Positions 48,019 to 58,261 of a DNA stretch of 64,000 bases are shown here, in pieces. This DNA comes from Acanthacorydalis orientalis (Eukaryota > Arthropoda > Insecta > Megaloptera > Corydalidae). Under the pieces are notes generated by a model. It saw only the letters and a program-made list of their open reading frames with translations. It had not been told where the DNA came from and made no database searches. The stretch is taken from contig CM068317.1 of the NCBI GenBank assembly GCA_034766995.1, forward strand, positions 27,901,001 to 27,965,000, given 5' to 3'. How positions within the stretch are numbered: the first letter of the stretch is position 1; each line of letters starts with the position of its first letter. A program made the position numbers and the translations under genes.

Positions 48019-49255
48019 TCAGTGCAAAAGTTTCTTATACGATTCAATAGGTGGATTTAAGAGTGCCGCATGGTGGCGATCGAGATTGAAATGTATTCAT
48101 GTTATATATCATTTGAAAGATGAGAGTCACAGCTGTTATTTTAGCATCAGACGTATTTTTTTCTATTCAATTTGTGTGTAGAAAAAATTTTAGAAAATGG
48201 ACAACAAAAAGATACACTTTTTGAGTTTCGGAAAAGAGAACCCGTTGTCGTGGCAATGAAAAATATTCAGAAGGTTTATTTGGACCATACACTATCACTT
48301 TTACCTATGAAGAAATGGTTTGCTAAATTTCGACTTGGTGATTTTAACCTCGAAGATCAATACCACTCTGGACGGCTAAACCCGCCTCTAGTTGACAATA
48401 ACTCATGAATTTAGACGGAAGATGTTTTCTCAAATCAACAAATCGACCGCATTTCGGTATTTAAAGTAGCTGGGGTTCACGTTGAAGCCCAATACGTGGG
48501 TACTGCGCCTGTTGTCTGAAAAAAAAACAAGTATGATCGCATCTCTTCGGCAGTTTCTTTGATTGGACGCTTCAACAGAGACCCTTTTCCGGATCGGCTG
48601 TTGAGAAAATCGGATCGGTGTCGATGAGAAATGGATTTTGCACAACAAAATCCGAAGCAGACGAACGTGGAAACAAGTGAATGAAGGGGCAGAACCAATC
48701 GCCAAAGCTGGCTTGCATCCGATAGTGTGTTGCTGTGTGTTTGGTGGGATTGCAAAGGTGTTGTTTATTTTGAGCTGCTTCCACGAAACGAAACGTTTAC
48801 TAAAGAGAAATACTGTCATCAAATAATAAACTGAACGCAGTAAACAAATAAAAGCTTTCGATTTTGGCCAAACGCAAAGAGGTCATCTTCCACTAAGACA
48901 ACACAAAATCACATACAGCAAAACTGACTCTACAAACACTGAAGCAGTTGAAATAGAAAATCATGTCGCATACACCGTATTCTCCGGACATTGCACCTTC
49001 GGATTATCATTTGTTCCGGTCGGTGCAGAATAATTCAAATGGATAAAAAATTGACACTGTGGAGGCCGTCAAAAACCACTTCACTGCTTTTTTTGCCGAA
49101 AAAACGCGCAGCTTTTATAATCCAGAAGCTACCTAAGCGTTTGAAAATGATTGCAGAAAACGATGGTAAATACATAATTGATTAATAAAACCGTTTTCTG
49201 CGAAAAATAATCGTATGAGTTTCAATTTCAAATCGTATACGAACTTTTGCACTGA
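48019..49255 (+). mobile_element. mariner element, near full length, decayed
   Basis: The TIRs are TCAGTGCAAAAGTTTCTTAT on the left and the complement of ATCGTATACGAACTTTTGCA at the right. TA precedes the left end. The TA expected on the right has mutated to TC. At about 1,237 bp it is close to a complete mariner and represents a lineage distinct from the others in the window. Confidence 0.88.
48198..49185 (+). pseudogene. mariner transposase, full-length but frameshifted
   Basis: It starts MDNKKIHFLSFGKENP. N-terminal pieces in two frames include KKWFAKFRLGDFNLEDQYHS, then GRLNPP. After several stops the first catalytic motif appears as GVDEKWILHNKIRSRRTWKQ, followed by GAEPIAKAGLHPI. The second motif is degraded around TTRQHKIT (family HQDNARPH). 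The third is clear: HTPYSPDIAPSDYHLFRSVQ. The C-terminal end (FTAFFAEKTRSFYNPE...) runs to 49185. Multiple frameshifts and stops make it dead. Confidence 0.87.
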
Positions 49256-49257
49256 TC

Positions 49258-49739
49258 AATTACAATACATGCTAAACAGTTCCGTATGAATCCACTCAAC
49301 TGAGAAAAGTTGCATGTACACAATTTTTTTGCAATTTTCCAACAAGATTTATTCAAGATTGTTCTTTTGTGTACAATGAAAATAGAGAATAAAAAAATTG
49401 ACGGAAAAACGTCCGCTTTTTGATTTTTAATTGGTGAGTTAAAGGGTTAATATTGTTATTTTTTCAAAAGACAAATCGAAAGAAGATTTTTTTAAGTAAC
49501 ATATGTCCAATTACGGAGTACTCGGTACATTTCAATTGTGTAAATGTGCATTTATTTTTATAAAATTTACTTATTATATTTGTATCAGATTATTTGTTTA
49601 TCATATTACATTTATAAGTATCAGATTAGCTTACATCTCCGATGCTACGTAATAGGCATACAAATTCATTCATATTAAAATAAATGCCCGTGCTTCGCAA
49701 ATACAAACGGACACATTAACAACATCTACAGCCTCATTA
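49258..49739. other. unique AT-rich DNA
   Basis: Nothing supported. Confidence 0.4.
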
Positions 49740-50160
49740 ATTTTCATTATCGCGGCAACGTGTACGTGCGTTTCGTTTCCAAGACCCATGATTTATTCAC
49801 AAATACTCAAAATGATCACCGTTGAATTTTTCGCATCATTTTCCGCTTAATTAGAAAATATAGCTTTCGTGTTTAATAACAATCATATTTGTGTGCGTGC
49901 GCGTGAACGGCAGGCGGCATGTTGTCTCTTGGCTTCGAATCAAGAACATGTCAACGTGCAGATGGCAGCAGCCGGAGGCGGAATGAAGCACAGTTTGCTT
50001 TCGCTCGGTATGGAGATGACGGCGTTGTCAACGGACGCGTCGTAAATGACGACGACCGTTCGAAATTAATTGAAACGTATCTGTTTTGAAACTTGTTGAA
50101 AAATTTAATACGGAACATTGCGACACGTTCTGTTTAAGAGCGACGGACACGCGGTCACGA
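49740..50160. other. CpG-bearing unique island, possible regulatory sequence
   Basis: The most G/C-rich patch in the window, e.g. GTGTGCGTGCGCGTGAACGG, GCAGCAGCCGGAGGCGGAAT and ACGGACGCGTCGTAAATGAC. It contains E-box-like CAGATGG and a poly-T tract just downstream. No convincing frame, TIR or repeat. A candidate enhancer, promoter or non-coding exon of a host gene. Confidence 0.4.
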
Positions 50161-50178
50161 ACGCTTATATGCTGGCGT

Positions 50179-50204
50179 TTTTTTTTTTTTTTTTTTTTTT
50201 TTTT
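50179..50204. repeat. poly-T tract
   Basis: 26 or so consecutive T. The phenylalanine run in the overlapping 79-residue frame is its translation. No retroelement is recognisable upstream on the minus strand. Confidence 0.9.
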
Positions 50205-50522
50205 ATTAACATCACATGTTTTGTTGATTTATTTCGTGTTTGAAACATTTATAGTTTTTATACACGGACAGATCGATTGTGTGTGTACAGGACCAATACA
50301 TTCTTCAGTTATTTGTAATACCTAGCAGTTCTTTTCGAAAATATAAATAGTCAGTTAATAATTTTATAGAATCGTGCACCGAAGACTGTATAATTTGAAT
50401 AATAGAAATAATATAAGAGAATATATTAATAAGGTGATAATTTATAAATATACAAAATTACATGTTTCTCAACGAACTTTAACTGAAATACAAATTAAAA
50501 AATTTAATGCTACAACTACATG
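50205..50522. other. unique AT-rich DNA
   Basis: Nothing supported. Confidence 0.4.
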
Positions 50523-50527
50523 TATTA

Positions 50528-51071
50528 GGTTGATAGCACAATAATTTATGACGTTTATGGCCTTCAAATTCATATACATTTTTCTGTTTTTGATTTTCCT
50601 AGTTGTTTTATGTGGTTCAGAACTGTTGGATATTAAAGTCTAACTTTTATGTAAGCTCTCGAATTATTGTGGTTCTGATTCAACTAACGCATTCAGTTGG
50701 TCGTTATTAACTGAAGAAGAACGCCCGCGACTTTCTTCCTCTTCAAGGTCCTCGTCTCTAGCACGAAATTTTTGCAATCACCATTACACCATATGTTCCT
50801 TAACAGTACGCACACCCAAAGCATCGTTTAGTTTTACGAGCGTTTCTACTCCTTTACCATCTGTTTTGATCTCATACAAAAAATATTCTTATTTGCTTCT
50901 TTTCCATCTTTAATTCAATAACTCAATTTGAAGCAAAGTAATACTAAAATAATGACTGAATGATGCACTTTAAAATGATTTTAACATAAACACGATGAAG
51001 TGACACTTTCATTGAAAAAAATTAAGGTTGTAGTTCAGAAAACAAAATCCGCAATTATTTTCCTACCAACT
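50528..51071 (-). mobile_element. HTH-only mariner family, complete copy (copy G)
   Basis: Flanked by TA on both sides. The right end GCAATTATTTTCCTACCAAC is the 5' TIR on the minus strand. The left end GGTTGATAGCACAATAATTT is a diverged 3' TIR. The minus strand holds the leader, the ATGGAAAAGAAGC start region, and both HTH blocks with a deletion in the second. No catalytic region. Confidence 0.9.
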
Positions 51072-51078
51072 TAGTAAT

Positions 51079-51130
51079 AAAAAACTTTACTTTTATTGGA
51101 TTTTAAAATCCAATAAAAGTAAATTAAATA
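51079..51130. repeat. local palindrome
   Basis: TTTACTTTTATTGGATTTTA is followed directly by its reverse complement TAAAATCCAATAAAAGTAAA, a perfect short hairpin next to mariner copy G. Confidence 0.85.
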
Positions 51131-51164
51131 AACATATTTAAAGTACACATTTAAATATGTTTTT

Positions 51165-51169
<5 letters not shown>

Positions 51170-51226
<57 letters not shown>
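51170..51226. repeat. (TA)n microsatellite
   Basis: Pure TA run of about 28 units. Confidence 0.95.
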
Positions 51227-51229
<3 letters not shown>

Positions 51230-51705
51230 AAAACAAAAATATTAAAATTTAAGTTAGGTAGGTAGAAGTAGGATTTTGGAAGAGATAAGTGTGGAAACAA
51301 AGTATGCAATCTTTTTCATGAGAACATAAACAATATTCATATACTGAAAGAATGTAAAGGGCTGGAACTATTAAGAGAAAGCTTATTTCTCAACGTCAGT
51401 CGGACTAGCATCAATATATTTATGGAATCAGTACCTGTGGTCAATTTAGTAAAATTTTTAAAGCATTGCTTCAAAAATATGGAAATTAAAATATAGTTTA
51501 AAATAGATTGTGAGAGATACAGATGTTATAAAGATACAGATGTTGTAAAGGATAATAACTGAATTATAATTAAAATATAGTGAAATGCTAAATTTTTTAT
51601 GTCACGTTTAAATTTTGTTACTAACCTGTAAAAGTAGTGTGAAATCTGACTTGTATACGATATTAACAAAGTATGTATTTCTCAATAAAGAATATAATAA
51701 ATAAA
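51227..51705. other. unique AT-rich DNA
   Basis: Contains a short tandem repeat of GATACAGATGTT.TAAAG near 51515-51550. No gene. Confidence 0.4.
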
Positions 51706-51707
51706 TT

Positions 51708-51764
51708 ATATATATATATAGTTATATGTACATATGTATACATATATAAAAATATATATACATA

Positions 51765-51814
<50 letters not shown>

Positions 51815-51917
51815 TATATGTAAATATAAAAATATATATGTAAATATAAATATATATATATATGTATTTTTATATATAAATACATATATACAATATATAT
51901 ATATATATATATAATAA

Positions 51918-51948
<31 letters not shown>

Positions 51949-51957
51949 TATATAATA

Positions 51958-52017
<60 letters not shown>
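51708..52017. repeat. (TA)n microsatellite, about 310 bp
   Basis: The longest TA array in the window, with a TAAATATA(AAA)TATATATG sub-repeat in the middle. The frames of 108 and 73 residues over it are repeat translations. Confidence 0.96.
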
Positions 52018-52019
<2 letters not shown>

Positions 52020-53487
52020 ATCTATGTTTCAAAAACTTTTGATGAAGGAAGGGGCTAGAGCGTTAGTCTGATAAAAAATTATAAATTTCATTGATCGCTA
52101 AGTGCGAATTTGTTATGAGATTCAAAACGCCTGCTGGACTAATTAAAAAATTATTACATCTTTGAAAAGCGAATTAAATTCTCTATACAGCATGAAACTT
52201 TCAATTTTTTCTGGTGTTGGGAACGGCCTAGAGTGCATCAAATGAGGATATATATATATATATATATATATATATCATCTTTAAATCTATTTAGATAAAT
52301 GATTTTAATTTACTTGCATATAACATAATCTATAATCCAAAAATATGTTGAATGGTTTCACATTTTTATATAAATAATTTACCGATTAAGGAAAGCATAA
52401 ACATCATTAGTTTTCAGAATAAGTATTAAATTACATTATTCAGTATTTCTGTATATATTTTTTAATGCGCAAACGTTATGTTTTCAGTAAAATCTAATAA
52501 ATTCCAACTCAGTGGTTATTTTTCACTTAAAAAGTGATTTACCTTGTCCGAGATAGTAAAGTTACACATTAATCTTTATGATCCTCTTATAATAAATTTT
52601 ATTTTTATTTCGACTATAACTTTTATTTTCATGTTTTACTTTACAGGTACAAAATCACAGTTAACATCGTTCGAATGACGCAATAATAACAATTCAGTGA
52701 AAACTATTCTATCTCATCTATTAATTTTAGTATTGAATTAATTTCAAAGTTTATTATATTAAACAATGATTTGAGACTAGAAATAATATTCAATTAAATA
52801 TATATTAACGGTTTATGTTTTCTATAAATATTACAAAAAAATAAAATTAGTAACTAAATTTAAAAATATCTATGAAAAATTTTAATACAACTATTATTAC
52901 TATTTTTTGTACACAAAATATTTCAAATTGAAAAAATATATCGTATCACTTTCGTAAAATCTGATAAAACTCAAAAAAAATCAGAAAAAGCGACGAACTG
53001 TGACTTTGTAATCATAACTTTTTCTATTATTTAAAACATTTCTGCTGATGATTGCACTTTTTATTGTACTGTACTACACGACCAAGATATTTTTCTGCAA
53101 ATTTCGACTTTCTTACACTTTTCAAACATAAAAGCTCACGATATCATATTTTGCCTCTTAAGTACACGATCATAATTTATGATTCTATCTTGATATACGA
53201 CAACATAATGTTTTTCGTAATTTACTACACAACTCCAGAATATTTTTACACGTAAAAATATATGAAATGTATCATTTAATCTTCAAAATGTAACATATTT
53301 TTAACGAACACGAATATTTTTTCAATTGGAAATGCATCTTCCTAAAATAAATTACAAATTTAATGCCTAAGTAAACAAAATATTACCATTTTTACTACCA
53401 AATGCCCTGTAATTACCGTTTGAAATGAAAAATGGTTTGTTTGTTTTTATGTTTGTGTTGTAAAATTTGAATGTGGTGAAAAAGTGT
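52018..53487. other. unique AT-rich DNA with one short (TA)n
   Basis: A TA run at 52247-52275. The rest lacks supported features. Confidence 0.45.
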
Positions 53488-53549
53488 TAGGTTGTTGCAA
53501 AAATAATAGCGGTTTTTACATATCGAGTATAAAGATGAATAAATCAGTT

Positions 53550-53710
53550 AAAAATTACATTCATTAATCAAAATAAAGGCCATTGGCCTGCATACATTTT
53601 TTCCAACGGGAAGCAAGTTTGTTTATTCTTTACAAGATAGAATTCTGGAGTCCTGGAATTAACGAATTCATCGAAAGCGCTTTGAGCTGATGCTTGATTT
53701 TTGAAAACCT
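53550..53710 (-). pseudogene. mariner transposase, C-terminal part beyond the numt
   Basis: After the insert the minus strand resumes as VFKNQASAQSAFDEFVNSRT, then PEFYLVKNKQTCFPLEKMYA, then GQWPLF and a stop. This aligns in order with the usual mariner C-terminus, so insert and host element are colinear and little mariner sequence was lost. Confidence 0.82.
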
Positions 53711-53747
53711 TTAAAATGGCTGATAATAGGCGATAGATTGTAAATTT
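53711..53747 (+). pseudogene. trnY: partial mitochondrial tRNA-Tyr in the numt
   Basis: TAAAATGGCTGATAATAGGC followed by GATAGATTGTAAATTTA is the 5' half of insect mitochondrial tRNA-Tyr, with anticodon GTA at 53740-53742. It is on the strand opposite trnW, as in the ancestral W-C-Y cluster. The 3' half and the whole of trnC are absent between it and trnW. Confidence 0.75.
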
Positions 53748-53813
53748 AAAGGCTTAAATTTATTTATTTATTTTCAGCTTTGAAGGCTAATAGTTTAATT
53801 AACTTAAAGCCTT
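53748..53813 (-). tRNA. trnW: mitochondrial tRNA-Trp (UCA) within the numt, non-functional location
   Basis: Directly abuts ND2 and overlaps its stop by two bases. The seven-base acceptor pair is AAGGCTT with AAGCCTT. The D arm is TAAGTTAATTAAACTA and the anticodon arm AGCCTTCAAAGCT has anticodon TCA, which reads mitochondrial TGA/TGG. The cloverleaf is complete, at 65-66 nt. Confidence 0.88.
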
Positions 53814-54783
53814 AGAATAAAGATTGAAAAATCAAAATAAATAATAAACCAAAAATAGAAATAGAATTAATAGAGAGTAAAATTTTGTTACTTTTATAAA
53901 AATATTTAATTCATTTAAAGTTAAAAGTTATAATTATAAAAGATGAATATGAAATTCGAATATAAAAAAATAATGTGATTAAATCAGTTATAACTATTAA
54001 GAAAATTATAAAAAAATCATATCTTTTTACTAAAAATTGAATAACTAAAAGTTTAGGGAGGAATCCTAAGAAAGGGGGTAAACCTCCTATTGAAAGTAGA
54101 TTTATGAAAATAAAAAAATTATTTATTGGTTCTGAATTTAGTTGGGTATTAATTTGAATAAAATGAAAAATTTTGAAATTATTGAAAATTATAACAATAG
54201 AAATAGAAAGGAATGAATAGAATAGAAAGTAGGTAATTCATAAGGATTCACTAATTATTAAAGCTCTTAAAATTCAACCAATATGATTGATTGATGAAAA
54301 AGCTATTAATGAACGTAGGTTTGTTTGATTTAGTCCTCCAATAGCCCCAATTAATAGGCTTAAAATAATAGAATAGTAAATAAATTTTGAGGAATAATTG
54401 TATGAAATTAATACAATAGGTGCAATTTTTTGTCATGTTATTAAAATAAGACTATTAAATCAGTCTAAGGATTCTATTACTGATGGGAATCAAAAATGAA
54501 AAGGAGCAGCTCCTAATTTCAATAAAAGTCTAGAATCAAGTATAATTTGACTGACATGAATTGTATCAAAAAAGACAAAGGTATTTTCTTCAATTGAAAT
54601 TATAATAATAGAAAAAAGTAAAATTGAAGAGGCTAAAGCTTGAGCTAGAAAATATTTTAGAGCTGATTCATTTGAAACTAAATTATTTGTTGTGCTTATG
54701 AGGGGGATAAAACACAATAAATTAATTTCAAGGCCTATTCAAGCCCCTAATCAAGAGTTAGAAGAGATTGTAATTACTCAAAT
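53812..54783 (-). pseudogene. nad2: nuclear mitochondrial copy of NADH dehydrogenase subunit 2
   Basis: With the invertebrate mitochondrial code the minus strand reads continuously for about 320 codons without a stop: WVITISSNSWLGAWMGLEIN near the N-terminus, [67 protein letters not shown], to a TAA at 53812-53814. In mitochondria this hydrophobic protein is a proton-pumping subunit of complex I. About the first 15-20 residues are missing. With the nuclear code there are many TGA stops, so this copy cannot be expressed as ND2. The intact mitochondrial frame indicates a fairly recent transfer. Confidence 0.95.
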
Positions 54784-55290
54784 ATTTAAAAAAATGATAA
54801 TATATCGAAGACAGGTCCGGGAAATAAGGTGGGTGTGTTAAGGTTTCATAACCCAGTTTATTTATTTTTTTTAATATCATTTGTGGTCGGGCGTTGTATT
54901 GAAGAATAATTGTCCCTCTTCGATTGATTAATACCTTGCCCTAAACTATACAATTTTTCATGCATTTTTTCAATTTTCTGACAATATTTTTCTGCAGTTA
55001 TTGTTTCACCAGGATTTAAAAAATTATAGTGAATGTAGACTACCAAACAGTGACCATAATCTTTTTCTCATGAAACTTCGGTTTAGGAAACTATTTTGGC
55101 GCTTCTTTTCGGTCTAGCCACTGTGATGAACGTTTCTGATTCTTGTACAGAATCCACTTTTCATCACATGTGACAATGCGATCAAGAAAGGGATCTTTTT
55201 TGTTAATGAAAAGAAGCGCAGAGCAGCCTTCGTATCGCCAAATTGCTTGTTGATGTTCGTTTAGTTCATACGTGTTAAGAAATTGTTAGT
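54784..55290 (-). pseudogene. mariner transposase, catalytic part upstream of the numt
   Basis: Minus-strand pieces across frames: NKKDPFLDRIVTCDEKWILY with the first catalytic Asp, KNQKRSSQWLDRKEAPK, VTVWWSTFTIIFLNPGETIT, AEKYCQKIEKMHEKLYSL. Then YNARPQ stands where the family has HDNARPH, so the second Asp is replaced by Tyr. ETLTHPPYFPDLSSIYYHFF carries the third Asp in PD. The mitochondrial insert begins within the next few codons. Frameshifts and the Asp loss make it non-functional. Confidence 0.88.
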
Positions 55291-55534
55291 TGCAAGACAA
55301 ACCAATTGAAGTGTCACCGTGTGTTTGAAAAAATGTATGTGACAGATAGAGTGCCAAGGTTACATTCAACAATACAGAAGAATGAAAACATTAGACATAA
55401 GCTGAAATCAGTAATGCTAATTTAATTGTTTATAATGATGTATCACATGTTTATAATAAAACATAACAGTAACTAGAAAAATCGGCGCCAGATTTAAAAT
55501 GATAAAAACCGCAACAATTTTTGCACCAACATGA

Positions 55535-56210
55535 TATTTTCATATAACTTGCATTAAATTTAATAATTTAATTTAATTTTTTTAATAATAGGGGAAAATA
55601 TTAGATCACTTTTGATTCAACCTGTTTATAAATAGTGCGACGCTAATTTCATTTATGCGATATTCAGTTATACAAACAAATTTATCTTTGTATTTCAACG
55701 AAAACTTTAAACCTAAACTTCGTTCTATTCATTTTCTATTTAAACATTCGTGACAGTTTTATTGGATAACGAACTAATATCGAATATTTGTCTCCGTTTG
55801 TCACTCTGAATAGTTGTCTCAAAAAGTTCAATGAACATTTTGATTAAGCGAAACGTAAGCTTAAATAAAATCAACTCGTGGACTTCACTTTACCGTAGAC
55901 GAAAACCATTAATTTTTATTTGTAAACACTATACACTGAAATAAAATCGGTGTCAGTAGTTTTTAGTCACAGATCGTGTATATAATTTAGGTCAATCCGT
56001 TATTTGTGAAATTCCATTCATTTATTTCTTTTTTTGCATCAACTCTGCGCTGCATTCACTGCAAACGATAATCCATCTTCTACATTGTGTTTTTATTGGC
56101 TTTTTTAACGTTTTTATGTTTTGTATACTTCATTTCGAAAATATAAAAGCATGAAATATTAATTAAGTGTATACATCTTTTATATGTTTTGATAAACATG
56201 TCAAAAACAT
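55535..56210. other. unique DNA, no gene seen
   Basis: Balanced composition at 55620-56060, without a supported frame. Confidence 0.4.
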
Positions 56211-56211
56211 T

Positions 56212-56288
<77 letters not shown>

Positions 56289-56290
56289 AT
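56211..56290. repeat. (TA)n microsatellite
   Basis: TA array with GTATA and AAATA interruptions. Confidence 0.94.
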
Positions 56291-56689
56291 TAAATGAATT
56301 CAGTGTTCATTATATCTCATACCATTACCAATAAATTAATTATCAATTAATACTTGAATGATATGTCATTTTTCTGCATGATTTTGACATTTTAAATGTT
56401 TATTTAATCGTTAGATTATTACATACACACAATAATATTATTTAATATAATTAGGTATGTTTTAAAAAAAATTAATGGATGATCAAACACAAATGGAAAA
56501 AAAGGCTTTTACAAATTATATGAAGATTATTTTTCAAAAAGTGATTTTATTGACAGAGCATTTAAGAAGTACTTTTATCGAAATTGAAAAAAAGATTAGG
56601 AAAGAGGTGATTAGTATTATTATAATTAAAAAACTGTTAATAAATTGCGGTTTGAATTCAGTAGAGTTTACAGATTTTAAAATTCTTAG
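56291..56689. other. unique AT-rich DNA
   Basis: The 84- and 90-residue frames on opposite strands (56475-56806) are unrecognised. Confidence 0.4.
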
Positions 56690-57352
56690 AGGCACGGTCG
56701 TCGTTCGAAAAATGCGAAGCCCATTTTGAACTGCTATTTGAAATTTGAGAATGTGTGCGAAGTACAACTCCAATGACGATATGAGTTTACAACAGAACTC
56801 CAACACGCCTGACAGTTTTACTCATTCATGGTAAATTCGAAACCGATGATACCGTGTATGACGTGCACAAGCAAAGATCCGGGTTATCTCGCACAAACAA
56901 GTCGTGCTTACTCGGCTATGGTGTTGGAATAGTCTACACACTTGTCACAAAAGTCAACCAAACAATGTGTACGTGAGACAGGAGTCAGCATATCAAGCAT
57001 ATAACGCATTCTTAAGAGAACAAATAGAAAGTTTACACCTCAAGATTATTACATGTCATGAATGAAGACAGCCTTAATCGAAGAATGCATTATTGTGATT
57101 GGTTGAGGAAAATTGAAATGTCATACGCAGAAATCACACCAGACACTTTTTGCAACATACCACATTCAATAATTGACCGAAATCAGAAGCGCCCGGACGC
57201 CAATGATGGTCAATTTGAGTACCTGTCGTGATTATAGAAGTCCAACATGACTTACAGCCATCCCTTGATGTCTATCTAATTTTAGTAACAAACTTTTACA
57301 CAAATATTTTGTACTTTGAAGTGTGTATACATTTTTTGAGCCACTCGATATA
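56690..57352 (+). pseudogene. IS630/Tc1-type transposase remnant: HTH joined to C-terminal tail
   Basis: Pieces across frames recall the insect transposon family with a DUF4817-like N-terminus: ETDDTVYDVHKQRSG (linker), ETGVSISSI, a stop, RILKRTNRKFTP (second HTH), then NEDSLNRRMHYCDWLRK. The catalytic domain is missing. The reading goes at once to a C-terminal tail, EITPDTFCNIPHSIIDRNQK, then RPDANDGQFEYL and a stop. A terminal-repeat-like GTGTATACATTTTTTGAGCC lies at about 57323-57342, ending near (TA)n. No 5' TIR was found. This is another catalytic-domain deletion derivative. Confidence 0.62.
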
Positions 57353-57367
57353 CATACATACATACAT

Positions 57368-57431
<64 letters not shown>
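57353..57431. repeat. (TA)n microsatellite
   Basis: (CATA)n passing into TA repeats. Confidence 0.95.
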
Positions 57432-57435
<4 letters not shown>

Positions 57436-57439
57436 GCTT

Positions 57440-57960
57440 TGATACATTAGTCTGTTAAAACGAAACACAACACACTTGTATACCAACAAGAGACCGTATG
57501 TGATCCTTAATCTTCGAGTGCAACAAAAAAAGACGAATTCTGAAAACATACGCGATGGATTGAACGCGCCGTTAACCATCAAACCGTTTGGAACGGCATC
57601 GTTAACGGCGTTTGTCTACCGGAAATGTACGAACGATTCAGTCAAAACTCGGCTATGCAAGTAGTGCAGAGTGCGCTCGTCGAGCTATCCATCGTCATCT
57701 ATAGCTATAAACTTTGACAGCTCATGTATGGCTGGTAAACGTGTGATATCGGTTCTGGCGTACACCAATGCGCACACACACATACAGCATGGCTATTGTA
57801 CGCAAATATTGTACATGTGCACACACACACAGACACAGACTCGCGTCGATCTCTGTACGTGTGGAGGACGCTTTTCGAATTGATATTGCGAAGTTTGTGA
57901 ACAGAATAGGTTACGATATCGTTAAAAGGTTTTTGTGAAGTTTTAGTAGAGTTAAAAAAT
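57440..57960. other. CpG-bearing unique island with a hairpin
   Basis: Balanced, CpG-containing sequence with no recognised frame. At 57563-57612 the stem GCCGTTAAC pairs with GTTAACGGC around an inner CCGTTTGGAACGG hairpin. A (CA)n-rich patch lies at 57770-57840. Candidate host regulatory or non-coding exon sequence. Confidence 0.4.
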
Positions 57961-58259
57961 ATTGATTTCCTTTTAATATCCTCTTTTATTAACAAGAAAT
58001 TGTATTATTTATGCGAGTACAAAAATGGATTATTTTTTCAGAAACTGAATTTATGATCAAAACGTGAGAGCTTTTTATAAACCACAACTATGTTATCTGT
58101 ATTATATTTTCGTAGTAACCATAAAATGATAGCGTTAATATTTTAGAGTGAATATGGAGGAAAAAAACTTAATCGAAAAATAAAACATTCATTTCCTCTT
58201 TGCTTTCCTAAAATTGTTATTTACAATAATAATAGTATACTTCATTAGGAAAATTATAT
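57961..58259. other. unique AT-rich DNA
   Basis: Nothing supported. Confidence 0.4.
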
Positions 58260-58261
58260 TT

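Larger units (their letters stand above)
53490..55531 (-). mobile_element. mariner element split by a mitochondrial DNA insertion
   Basis: The TIRs are GTTGTTGCAAAAATAATAGC on the left and the complement of GCAACAATTTTTGCACCAAC on the right. TA precedes the left end. These ends resemble those of the HTH-only family (GTTGGTAGGAAAATAATTGC), so the two are related. Without the insert the element would be about 970 bp. It lacks most of the N-terminal HTH region but keeps much of the catalytic domain. The mitochondrial segment occupies about 53711-54783. Confidence 0.88.

Noticed and set aside
48430..48822. 130-, 92- and 70-residue minus-strand frames
   Set aside because: They are antisense shadows of the decayed mariner transposase at 48198-49185.
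50179..50204. Poly-T as the tail of a minus-strand LINE or SINE
   Set aside because: No retroelement coding, A/B boxes or target duplication could be recognised beside it.
50086..50325. 79-residue frame with a hydrophobic segment
   Set aside because: The hydrophobic run is a poly-Phe translation of the poly-T tract.
54251..54717. Two short minus-strand nuclear-code frames that look like separate small membrane proteins
   Set aside because: The downstream one is an off-frame reading. Both lie in one continuous ND2 frame under the mitochondrial code.
53711..54783. Possibility that the contig is mitochondrial here
   Set aside because: The segment is flanked on both sides by halves of one mariner and by nuclear repeats, and stops sharply at the junctions.
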